DNA of 64,000 bases from Echinometra lucunter (Eukaryota > Echinodermata > Echinoidea > Camarodonta > Echinometridae): positions 2,371,114 to 2,435,113 of the forward strand of contig CM057156.1 of assembly GCA_029962745.1 (NCBI GenBank), read 5' to 3'. Within the stretch, counting starts at the first letter, position 1. The number at the start of each line of letters is the position of its first letter. Position numbers and translations under genes: made by a program. A model generated the notes under the pieces. The model saw nothing but the letters and a program-made list of their open reading frames with translations. It was not told where the DNA came from and searched no databases. Below are positions 14,801 to 28,300 of the stretch, one piece after another.

Positions 14801-16352
14801 TTATCGGGCATTGTCACCTGAAAGCTACATGTAATACCTCCTGGCTTCAAGGGGTTGGACAATCACTCAGGAGAGAGGAAGATAGGAAGGATGGATCGGA
14901 ATACCAAGATTTGATACCGAGAATAATCTGAATATTTCTGAACCCATTGTTTACTGAAACCGGATGGCCTCTGTATTAAGCCTATGGAAATGAGAGAATG
15001 CAGTAGCAAACGGGTTAAAAGGAGGGGTGGATTAGAATACCAAGAAATCAATTGTTCGAAAAAAAAAAAAGAAGCAAGTAGCATTCACACCATTTCACTT
15101 GACAAGTTTCGATTATCGGGGGCAAATTCTTGAGCGGAAAAGGGGAATCCATGTTTTCCATTCTCTGTTTGTCTGTAGAATGTAAGATTTTTAATTTTTT
15201 TTTTCATTTGATGTCACTGTTGTCATATCGAGCCTTTTTGGGGTGGAAATGATGGAAGGTGATAAACAGTTGATTTAATATAGAAATGACTGAGTTAAGG
15301 GTTTAATATGGATGGGAAAAATATGTGGTGTACAGGAAAGTAAAGAGTGTTGAGTTACCTGGTTGAAATGAAACTGTTAGGAAATTGGTGTGAAATTCAA
15401 GAGAAGTGAATTCAGAAAAAAAGGGTAGAAAAAGAGGAAGGAAGTGGCAGGGAAAGATTGGAATTGTGCCATAAGTATGTGTTGGCACTTTTCCTGATGT
15501 AGTATTTAAAACAGAAAAATGTACTAGCATTAAATTGGCATTGCCACTTTAAATTGAATCTATATGGAGAGATAGCCATAAGATCTGTTTGTTTGTTTGT
15601 ATTTCAGAATCAAATATAAAAACATATACAAATAACATATATGCAATGAAAATGAAATCAATATTAACATATAAAATCTGAGGAATGCCCAATTTCAGCA
15701 ATGTTATTAAAACATCACTGTTCTTCCTTGGGGTCCTTGTAGTGATCTTTGTATATCTTAGTCTGTCACACCTTCTGTTAGTGGTGTAAGATGGAACAAC
15801 TTTCCTATTAAAGTGAAAATTTATGTAGCTGGTAATTTAGGAATCATTCTCCAAGAAAGTCTCTTAAACTCTTTCTTGACCACTTTGAATAACTTTAAAT
15901 ACTTAGTTAATACACTTTAAATACACTTTGAATACTTATTTAATTTAATTGATGAATTGTAAATGTCCAGACATATTATCAAATTTTAAACTCTTCCTCT
16001 GCCACTTTAAATACACTTAAGTACACTTTGAATACTAATACACTTTAAATACTTATTTAATTTCATTCATGAATTGTATATGCTTAAACAGATTATCAAA
16101 TTTTCGAATTTTTAGTGAGGATTTGCATCCAATGACATGGAAAGGGTTAACATTATTGCATTGTGTACTGGAGACAACATAAAAATCAGGTTAGGATGAT
16201 TGGGTTACATGGAATATCTTCTGCTTGATCCAAGATGATGTAAGGAAGATAACACAGGGGAATAAATCGGAAGAACATGAGCTAGGCTCCTGGAATGAAG
16301 ATTTATGTAGGAATAGTTGAGGATAAGATGGATTTTGAAAGAGGAGATAGAT

Positions 16353-16384
<32 letters not shown>

Positions 16385-19300
16385 AGGAAAGAATGGAAAC
16401 AATCATAGTCATAGGCTAGACTTGTATGGTGGTACAGGGTGCATGCAGAAATAAAAAAGAAATAAGATTAGCTTTGAAAGAAAAAAGTGATAGAGAGAGG
16501 GGGAATTATAGAAAAGAAAAAAGATTAATCTGGAAAGAAAGCAAAGAGTGGGAAAGAAAGAGAGAGGGGGGTGCTATTAACTGGAAATGCATGAACCATG
16601 TACAGTATACTGTTATACTTTGTGAAGATACTTGTTAGGATGAGATGATGAGAGAGAGGGATGGGGGGGGGGGGGGAGAAGAGATCAGTCAGACAGATGG
16701 ACAGGTATAGAATGAGAAGATGGGAGTTGCTGAAGGTTAGGTGAGAATAAGGATGAACTATAAACAAGGTGAGTGGGATCATCACATGATACATTGATAT
16801 TGTGAGATGTCCTTGCCTTGGTAAGTAGGAGTGTCCAGGGTGGATAACCCCCCTGTTCAGACATAAAACGCTTATGCCGAAACTCAAAGAAACGTCGTAT
16901 AAAATTGTCATGGCATAGCCTACAGACCGTTCAGACACACATCCCGACCTCTCAGAAGAAACATTGTATGGATGCGCATTTTTTTACTGTGCATGTTGCC
17001 ATGGCAAGGTCATGTCTCCTTTGACCACGCTCACATTAAGCCCCACCCAGATATACCGTTCTATGGTCGCCATATGTTCAGACACACACACACGGGCCGT
17101 GATTTTTTATGGAGTTCTAGTTCAAAATGATGCTCAGGCCGTAGTTTCGTTATACGACGTTTCTTTATACGTTGTTTCGTTAGTGTTTAGACACACAAAT
17201 CCATCGTATAGCTATACCATTTCAGTATAGCTATACAGTTTTGGTACAACTATACGACAAATTTGTTGTGTCTGAACATGAGATAAGAAGGATACATGTA
17301 AGTCATAGCATTCAAATGAGATGAACAATGTGGACTTCCTCCCAGAATGCTAGATCTGGAAGTGAAGGATTCCATAAAGATGTATCCAGTGGGCATGAGG
17401 GAAGAAAGAGGGAAGTAGAAAGAAAAGAGACAGTAAAAGGAGAAAGAGAGACAAAGAGATGTTCCAGGAGATAAGTAATATGGTGATTAAATGTGGACAA
17501 TAATATATGAAGAGAGCGAAAGTGTTCATGTGTAAGCCTCCATGAAATATGTTTATGAATTTATGATATCCTTGTGGTAATTCTAATTGAGAAAGATAAC
17601 TGTTTGGCAATCAGTCTTAGCCCAAGTTAATTGTATAGTACTCTGAAGAAAACTTACGTAACCTTTAAAAATGATTGCTGTATAACCTACAATCAGTGTA
17701 TACTTGTACATGAGCAGTCATCCACATCTATTACATGTAGTTATCTCATTGCACAATCACTCTTCAGTAATTAATGTCATTTTCAATTTTGCACCATTCA
17801 TCGTACTCATCACTGTTCTTCCCTAGGGTTGTATCATGTATCTCTCAATATAGGTAGTAAAAATTCCCTGAATTCTGAACTGTCCCTTCATACAGTTTCA
17901 CTTCATCGTGATGAGTTAAAGGCGTGCCTTTGTTTCCTACTTTACAGACAATATCATTCAGCGTTATGTATCTAAATTTGTAATGACATTAGATATTTAA
18001 CTATTGTTTTTTTTCTTCAAAGAAATAGATGTTACCAGTCAAAGTGATAATATTAATGTCGGGTAGATTCACTAACACATTTGTGTGTGTGTGTGTGTGG
18101 GGGGGGGGGGGGTGGGGGGCAGGGAGTCACATGTTGATCTCCTTTCCATATAAAGTTTCATACTTTCACATTAAGGAATAGATGTTTGGTAAATTTTCTT
18201 CAAGTAGAATACTATAAAAGTAGAAATTTTCATGTGATTAATTTTTCATGCTCGGTTAGTCATACCCGCAATTGCGCATTTTAAATTTTTGCAGACAGTT
18301 AAGTGTCGTGCTGTACGAAATGCATGAAAATTTCTATGCTATGAAATATTCCTTGTTTTCAGTATTGTATCAAACATCACCATTCCATATGCTGGGGATA
18401 TGATCATACATGTATTAGTGCTGTAACATCACGGTTATTTTCAATTCCGTTTAACGGGGAGTCAAAACCAAACGGTTTTTGGATAAACGAAAACATCACA
18501 CCTTTGCCAAAGTTGCTGCCTATTGAAAGTAGTGTTGTCAGCTGGTCCAGGATCGGGATCAAATCCCGGCGGTCTCAGGCCCCGAGACGGTTCCGGTATC
18601 AATCGATTGAGACCGTATCCAGGCAGAAAAAAATAAATAAACAACTTATATATTTAGGTTGTAAACTTTAATAATTGTACTTACAAAATAGCGTGCGAGA
18701 GAGCTAATGCATAGATCTATTTGGCTTTCACTGCAAATGTATTGCGCAATGATTCGCTTTGCCGTATTCGTGTTCGCTTTCTACACATAGCTGAAGACAC
18801 CAGCGAACGTAACGGTACTACGAAATTGTTGCTTATTTCAGTTATCAGTGAAAAGTTGCATAGATGAATCCCATAGACTAGTACAGCATTTTCTCTCACG
18901 GAACCATTCTTTTATACATCCTGAAGGTATCGATCATTTTTTAATTCTCAATTTGAAGAGTGTGTACTTTTGCTGCACATCGAAAGTACATGTACCGACA
19001 GGACATATCAGTGATTAATGAGGGCTATGAGGTGATCTCTATGGGCGATTCCCGATCTTCAAATTGGCTTCGAAAGCTCTACTCATGGTGCTTTTGCGGA
19101 ACGTACGTATTTTTGTGTGTTGGTGGGCGATCGCGAGCCAGTAAACAAATCAAGTGTGCGTTATATTCATCCGAGTGTATCGCTTGCGAAATACAGTACG
19201 GAGGTGCTGCATCACCTGCCCGCGCCGCAACATACGAGTGACGTGAGGGACCAATTTTCCGGTGAGCTTATCAATGGTTAGCTGAAGTAGTTAAAGAACT

Positions 19301-22300
19301 TTGCGTGAAGAAAGATCACTAGTAAAGACAGAACATCGGAAGTCTTGGAGTTAATTTATGATGACAATCAAGTCAGAAAAACTTGAAATATTACATGTGG
19401 CTACACAAACAATGTGTAATCCCTGGCTGACAGCAAATCTCCGTTTATCCGAAACCGTCAAATTGAAAACGGTTAGTGGCATGGGCGGTCGTTTACTGGA
19501 TGGAAAAATGTTTGACTACAACACTAGATCATACCATGAGTATTAAAGTGATTACACAATGGTAAAATTTTTTTTGACATATGATCGAGAACAGAATTCT
19601 AAGAAGAATAACATTAAAAATTTGATGATTTTCAATTGAAATCAATGTATTTTGGCTAATTTTCTCATAAATTGTCAAGAGTTGATCAAAAAATTTGAGT
19701 ATGAGGTATGACGTAAAAGTGGGTACCCAGCTTCGTGCATTGCAGTTGTGCTGCGCGTTAGACTGTACAATATGTATTATACCTTGCGCGCATTTTGCTA
19801 GAATTGCGCAAAAAGGTACCCACTTTGACATCATTTTGACGTCAAAGTGGGTACCCAGTTGAAACTGGGACACAGCTGAGGGGTCAAAAATATCCTGAAA
19901 TCTTACCACATTTGGAGTTTCCTTGGCAACACGACTTTAAGAAAAAAATTTAGGTAGTTGATTTTCTGCTGATGAAATCATGCTCTTTTAAATGAAATAA
20001 CTTTGTTTCAACATTGGGTACCCTGCTGTACACAAGTACATTTAACTGATAGTTGTTTGCAATGATAACTAGAATCAAAATCCATTTTGCTTTGGGAATT
20101 TTTAGACTGTGTCATTGTCTATTTTTTTTTTCTTTGTAAACAGATTCTTTCCTATAGACATTTTGGCCGAAATTCACGAAAGAGGTTTATATTTAAACCA
20201 TGGTTTAAATCTCTATATTATTGTAGCATGCACATGTTCTCTTGTCCAGTGGGTGGATGGCAATGTTCTTAGTTATGCTTACGCTTAGTTTAGTCCATGT
20301 TGGGAGTTTAGACCATGGTATAAAGTAAACTTCTTTCGTAATTTTGGGCTTAATGATAAAGATTACATGTGGGTATGCTATCATCATTTTCCATGCAAAA
20401 CAACAATGCAAAGTTTTTCTGATTTTGCAAACACTCGTGCTTTGGTTGTCAATCCAGTCAGAATAATTTTCGTAGCACTGCCTTTTCTTTTAATTTATTG
20501 TGCAAGAAAGGATGCAGTCACATGATTTCACTGTTAATACAGGTATTGAATGTGAGTGTACCTTATAGATACATGTATGCTGTGGCTGTTTTTCAGATGA
20601 CACCAGTGGACCACAACATTTCCCAGAAGAAATGATTTAAATCATGAAATAATGTGGTTTTTGTGGTTAGGACTATATTTGCATACTAGTATGTTTTTTG
20701 AGTGGGATGAGACAATGAACTCATAATGGCCTATACACAGATATTGAACACAGTCTGGTGTGTCTCAGTTGCTATTTGAGTGGTCGTTGTGGTTTCACAG
20801 GCTACAATCTCAGTCTCCCTGGGAAAATTGGAATGGATGGGATCTTTGTGGTTTTATTTGGTTGTATTATCAGAATAGTAAATGCCCCTCAATCTTAACT
20901 CAGTTCACTTCACAGGAAAGTTCATAATTCTGACAAATTTATGTCAAACTTTGGCAAGTTCAACTGTGAGACAAATCATCAATCTTCTGTTTATCTGAAA
21001 CTCCTTTTTATTTTCTTCTCAGCCCCTCCCTTTTTTTCTTCTTCTCAGCCCCTCCCCCCTTTTTTTTTTTTTGGGGGGGGGGGGTGGTTGATGGTGATAT
21101 ATCAAAAGGTGCTTCACCTTTTTTCTGGTCAATGCTAGATCCTAACAGGCTTCTTCCCATGATAACTATTACCTTGTTTACACAGTGACTCGGCTCGAGT
21201 GTTGAATCCTCAAGCAGGGTCGAACGCTGCGATGAGGGCAGCTGTGATCGTGTTTATATGGAAACAAAAAAGGCGAGTTCAACACGACCCATGTATTACA
21301 AACAGAAGTAGAATTGTAATGACTTGCCTAGTTCGCCCAATGACCTAGGTCAGTGGGTTCAACACGGCTTTCTGTTTACACACGAAAAAATTGACGAGTC
21401 GATCGAAACCTGCAATTCTGGTGGATCAAAAAAGCGGTGTTCAACACAGCTTGCGGGTCACACTGATCCTGTTTACATGACATAAAATTGCCGTGTTGAG
21501 CACAGGTCGCGTGTCGAACCCCGAGCCGAGTCACTGCGTAAACACAGTATCTGTTAAGTCGGGAGACTAACAATACTTACACATAGTTTACATCAAAATA
21601 TTATGACAAAATGAACATTGGAACATAATAAGGAAACCATATAACCACTGAGATAACAGATTGCACAGGGATAGGAAAGAGGAGAAAGTATCATAAAACA
21701 ACGTAACATCACATTCTATGACATACATAACTGTATGTAATCAACACTCATGATGAGCAATTTACTGTGTAGAAACGATAAAGATGGATTTCTGAAAAGA
21801 ACTCTGTTATGAAATGTCATTATCTTGTTATTCTGTTTGGTAGATCCATGGTTACATTGCCTTAAAAACATTGAGGAGTGACAAGCCATGAGATATTGCT
21901 AACTTATGTCCTGTCACTAGCCTGTGATCCCAAAACATCTGATTTCAGTTTGATTTTTGATAAGTCTGTCATCGGAATAGTAACCCCTGCAATCTCATGG
22001 TGGGTCTCATTATATCACTAAAGACTGAAAGCCTGTGAGAAAGGGCTTGATTTGATGTTCTCTAATAAGTTTATGGTTTGACTGTGAACTCCAAGTCTCC
22101 AACAATCTCATGGTGACTGGTTGTTGTCTTTGAAGCCAAAATGTCAGTAATGTCAGTGATGTCCTGACAACACTGAAAGAAGGATAAAGGGAGTAATTGT
22201 ACATACAGTATATTTTGTCAGACTGAAAGTTTCCTTCAATTTCTATGTTATTTGATGAGTCTGTCATGTGAATAGGAACCCTTACATTTCATGGTCATTG

Positions 22301-25300
22301 GCTGTTCCCTCTAAACATTGAATTAAAAATCACAAATGTTTATCATGATGAGAATGGAATTTGGTATGAAGGGACAAAATGTCAGTGTGGAATCAGCATC
22401 ATTTGGTTTCAATAATTGGATTTCAGTTTAAATAGGAACCCTTAACTTCATGTCCATCATTATGCTCCTTGCAGAGTTTTGTCTGGCAGGGATAACATTC
22501 TTATACCGTGGGCTTGAAGATGTAGGTCAAATTGTGTGGGATGCAACAAAAGGGATTTAATGCTGAAAACAAGAACAATCCTGGAGGGACACGAGAGTTT
22601 GGGCATCATCACGATGACGTTGAGATTCTTGACATCTGAAGGCCATTGGACATGATGTTCTCATTAGATGAGTGTCTGTCTAGAACATAATGAATCATCT
22701 CTCTAATAATAGACCATCCATAATAGACTCTTTATCCTTTTAATGACTTCCATCACAGATATAATCTACCTGTATTGTGCTAGAAGCCCCCAGCAGAAAT
22801 GTGTCATATGAGAAGCTACACATTAGGAGATGATACTATGACTAAAATCATGTGTGCTTCTGCACTGGACAGATGGGTCCGTTCAGACTCTTTGGGACTC
22901 TTGCTATTGCAACGTTGATGAATGTCTTAAAGGCATTGGCTAACTTTGTGAGCAGCTGATTTAAAAAATTCTCAAACTAAGATGAAACATGTGTATGAGT
23001 ACTTGTGTTTGTACTCGAAAACCCTGAAACCAACCATAATTTGGAAGGAAAAGCTTTAAGTTAGACGCAAACCGCGATTTTATTAGCTTTCGTCTCGAGA
23101 GACACTGAACTAAGAGGACCGTTTGCGCGAATTAAAAAATACCGTTACTTGCCTTCCGCCGCGTGATACGTCAATACACACAGTGCGGTCCATTGAGTCA
23201 TGTGCACATGCGCACTCCTTACGTTGGGTCTATGCAACCGACCCTCGTATATTTTTCAAACATTGGTTCACATTTCTAATATTTAAAAATACTTCCCGTG
23301 GATATTATGCTCTGAAACTTTCACACTGGTATTTTTACACTATAACCCTAATGTTTATCCCATTTTTAAGTAACAAAATGAGATTTTTAAAAAATCATAA
23401 CAATGTTAGCCAATGCCTTTAAGCTTCGCATTTTTAATATTTTTAATGAAACGTGTCATTGATACTGAAAAAAAAAATCATGAGAACTTTAAAAACACAC
23501 ATTTCTAATGCATTGATTTATCCAGCCTGTTTGTGAAATATTGATAACTTTTCTATGTGTGTGTGAAGGTAATAGTAGCAGCTTTTAGCTTATATTGAGT
23601 CAGATCTGACTCCTGGGCCCGGTAACACAAAGCTTAGCGATTGATTCTTGCACAAAGTGATCAATGCAATCAATGGTAAAAATCTATCCTATGATCAGTT
23701 GCTAAGCTCTGTGTTACAGGGCCCTGGTGCTTAAAATTGATCAAGTTTCTTATATAGACATGAATCTTACATAATGGTTTTTTTTTTCCTATTTCTTTAT
23801 TTTTTATTTCAGCGTGTCATGTATTGGAGTGTCTAGCAGGCTTGGCGCAAGATGTCATTACAACAGTGGGTCAAGCCTTTGAGATCAGGTTCAAGGATTA
23901 CCTTCGAAATCCTCCCCAATTCTTCAGTACGCCAGACAGGTAGATTCAACACTAATTATAGCAACTTCAACATCAGACGACGGTTCCATGACATTTGCTT
24001 CGGCGACAATTGCTCCCATGGAAAATCTGCACATTTAGTGAAACATAAAACCTAACGCTAAGCTTAATCCTTATTCACACATCATTCTGAACCAAAACCC
24101 CTATCACACCTCTAACCCTAACCCTATGTCTCCGGAGAAATTAAGACAGGAGCAATTATTTGCAGAAGCAAATGTCGTGTCACCCATACGACACCATTAA
24201 CCCATTCGTGACAGAAGGTCCACATTATATGGTTTGACCTTATAACCTTTGATGCAGAGCCCTAGAAATCATTCCAAATACATGAGTAGAAAGAGCAAAA
24301 ATTTCTACACAAACTGTGTCCATTTTGGTTGCATCAATATTTTCTGTTTGATGTTGAAAATTTTTTTAATGAAAATAAGCATTGAAATCCTTAAATTGGC
24401 AATGCAATGGAAATTTTAAAATCACCATTTTCCCCTGCAAATTGGCAACTTTTTGAATTCTGTTCATACTTTTTGCCAATTTATATTTATTTCAGATACA
24501 TGACTTTTTATTTTAAAAATGTAGCAATAAAAGAAAACTTTTGGTGTTGCCAATACGAAGAATAAAAGCTGATCAAATTAGGCTTTAAATAATTCCTGTC
24601 ACGAATGGGTTAAAGAGAAGCTTGAGTTCTTGGAAAGGTGAAAAATGATATGTGAACTTTCTCATTCTTTCCATGTCAGTAAGGAAGAATATCATAGTAG
24701 AAATGTTCCCTAGAAAGGATTGCTCTTCAAATGCCCTCGTATTGGAAATATGACAAGAAATAGCTGAAAAGTTTTGGGGTAACATTCATGCCAGATATGT
24801 GTGTGGTCCCACATACTCATTTCTCAGTACAATGCAAGTACCTTTTGGGGGAAAGTAAGTGAATTTCTTATCAATTTGATAATCTCCAAATCTTACACTA
24901 GATGCCTGTGTTTACATACACCTAATCTAACTGGCCAGTTGCTTTGGAACAGTTTCTTTCACATTATAATTGCATGACCAGAACTCCAGTTTATTTTTAA
25001 ACGTGAAGTTGAGTTCTGATCATGTAACTGCAATGTGAAAGAAAGTCTCCCAGCAACTGGGAAAGGTAGATTGGTTGTACGTAAAAACAGGTGTCTAGTG
25101 AAAGATTTTTGATTCATCAAGGTGCTAAGAACTTTACTCACTTTCCCTCCAAGGCACATGCACTGCAGAGGGGAGTATATGGGACCACAAAAAAAAGATG
25201 GCATGAGTGTTCGGCTTGAACATTTCAGCTATTTGTCATCTTATTTTAATTTCCATATGATGGCATTTGGAGAGCAAACTTTTCTGTTGAGGGAACCGTT

Positions 25301-28300
25301 CTACTATGGTAGTCTTCCTGTTAAAACTCACATAAAAAGAATGAGAAACCTCGCAAATTATTTTTAATCATTCCCACAATTCAACTTCTCTTTAAGAGCG
25401 AAAGGGTACATGTTTGAGCATTGAAATATTATCTTTTTCATTTAACCCATAGACGTACAGTGTCTCCTTTAGGTGACACTTTGGCAGTATCTGTTGGTCC
25501 AGAATGCTGGGCATGAGTAGAATGAGAAAAATTTGCTGAAAATTTTGAGTCCATTTTCAATGTAGTATGATGTTGGGTTTTCGAGTTAGAGTAGCTTAAA
25601 TGTAACTAATTATTAAAGTCTTTGATTGGCAATGCAGTGAATACTATATAATCCCTATTTCCGTGTTCAAATTGGCATTTTCCGCTTAAATTTTACAATC
25701 ATAATTCATTTGGGTTCATGTTATGTCTATATTTATTTTTTTTCAAACTATGTAAGAGTGGAAAAATAATAGTTGTTGCCAATTTGAGGATTAACATGAT
25801 TAATTTAGACCTCTGAAAAGCTCTGTACTTCTATGGGTTAAAAAAAAAAAGAAAAAAAAATCAGTCATAGTGAAATTTCATGTGCATTGCTTTTATACTA
25901 ATGTCTGGAATGATATATCTTATGTATTCATGTTTACATGTTGAAAGTTATTTGTTGCATCGGCAAAACGTGCAACTTTGGGAGATTTTAACAGATCTGA
26001 ATTTGATTTGATTTGATTTGATTTGTATCTTTGTAGAATGGAGGAGCCTTTATTCCAGGAGGAGGAGTCAGCATGGGGAGATGATCCAGACTATTACAAT
26101 GATATCAGTAAACTCACTGTCAACCTGCCCGATAGATCTGTACCTCCACCACCTTCCGGCCAGTACATGCCTACCAGTCCAACAGTTAGTATCTTTACAG
26201 TCAGTTATTAATATATGATATCGGTAAACTCAAAACCGGTATATAAGCCTACTAGTCTTACCTTTATAGTAATATTACAATCAGTTTAAGGCATCTTATC
26301 AAAAGTCAGAGCCAATTTGGAACGCAGCCTTTAGCGTCTTTCCCGCTCAGCGCCTTTTCCCCTCTGATCCTCCTGTTTCTCCGTAGACAAAACAACAGGG
26401 GATCGTTAAAAGCCTATGTAAAGAATGGTCACGGAGAAGACGATGAAAGACATGGGACAAGAGTTTTGATAAGCGGCCTAAGTAAACTCAACAGTCAACC
26501 TTCGGGACCGATACAAAGCTAATCTGAAAGTTAAAAAAGAGAAATTTATAGGTGCTCATGGAAAAATTATTCTCAAAATCAGTGAAGGATGTAACATATT
26601 GCAGGACAGGATATCAACCTCTCAATGAGTGCCTTCTCTGTACATTGAACAGTGCCATCTGTTGGCAGAATTTATAGTCACTGTGATGATACTCTATTGG
26701 ACCTGTATCATCTGAGAAAGGAATAATGCCATCCAATGACTAAAGGAAGCAACTTAGCTCTAATTTTTTTTTTCAAAATGGACTTTTCTTGATTTGGAGT
26801 AATATTTTGTGTCCTCTACATGATAATGAAGAAATTACGGTCACATGACCTCCAGTTTCTGAAATATTGACTTATCAAAGGGAAATAGCTCCATAGATTT
26901 CCACATAAAATAGTGACAGATCTTTTTTATTTACTAGAAAACATATTGTACAGAGTTGCTCCTTAAATTGTCATTGGAGGGTAGAATAGAATCGCCTACA
27001 CTTTGCTTAACCTTTTTTAAAGTTACTTTGAATGAATGTGTGATGTCATCAGCTTTGTGTCCTTCTCTTTATCCATCCTTGACTTTGCTCATGAATATCT
27101 TCCTTGCTTTGTTGTTTGTTTCCTCCATATACATACCTTTGTTAGTAGTCTCTTTAATGTTTTGGGTTAAAGAGATGCAAGAGTTCTGGGAAGAGGTGAA
27201 ACATAATTTTGTGAGCTTTCTCAGTCTTTTTATGCCTCTTTGGAAGAATATCATTGTAGAAATATCTCCTGAAAAGGATTACTCTTTAAGTGCTCTCATA
27301 TTGGAAATGTGGCACAGCTTGACTGTTTTGACATGAAAATTTGTGTGTAGTCCCATATACCCATTTCTGTGTTCAGTACATGTGTTTTTCAACAAGACTG
27401 AGTTGATATCATATTATGATATAATGATAATTTCAAAACCTCAAAGTATACTGCTTATTTAACCTTCCCCATTGCTAAAACAGTTTCTTTCACACTTTAA
27501 TCGCATTACCAGAACTCTAGTTTGGATTTCATGAATATAAACTCATCTTGACTTTTTCAATTTTGAAAATTTAATGAAAATCCCTTTTTTCTCCTACAGC
27601 GTCAACAGCCTTACCAAGAGCTCCTTGGGCAACAGGCATCAGGGGGTCCCACATCAGTGGGTCCCCCTCCCGGCTACACAGCCAACCCCCCATCCTATCT
27701 TGACAGCAACCACCCGTCATCGAACAGCAGCCAAGCATCGAGTAATCCTAGAGGACCACAGGGCCCCACCCCAGGTCAGCAAGCCATGACGGGGAGGTTA
27801 ATAGATATTGATAGTGAACCCCCTATCTATGGTGCCACAGCTGCTACACCTTCACCCTCAAGGAACAATGTACCCACTGCACTGGATAACCCTCTTCAGA
27901 GATCATGTAAGCACTTAGTAGTTCAACTTTTCAACTTTCTTTATTCATGTAATCAATGAGTTGTGATACATTAGCAGCTGTTTTCTTAGTGAGTCCGTTT
28001 TGTGTTGTGTTATATTTCCAAGTTATATGTGTGATTTGTGTATCCTTGGGATTTTTGTTTTGGTGGGGCATACCCCCTATTGGAAATACTTTTATGGTTT
28101 TATTATTATTATGGTTATTATTTTTTTGTCTTTTTGTTTTGTATCCTTATAACTTGCTTTCCCCTCCCCTTGGACTGTCACACCATCTGGACAACTAGCC
28201 CCGTGGGAGAACTACCCCTTAAACAATTTCTCCCCAACCGGTAATTGCAAATGGATGAATAAAGAAAGTTTGGGAGTAGTTATTTCAAGGGGTAATTTGC

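Noticed and set aside
24111..24126. CTAACCCTAACCCTA, telomere-like
   Set aside because: Only two units inside an intron; too short to mean anything.
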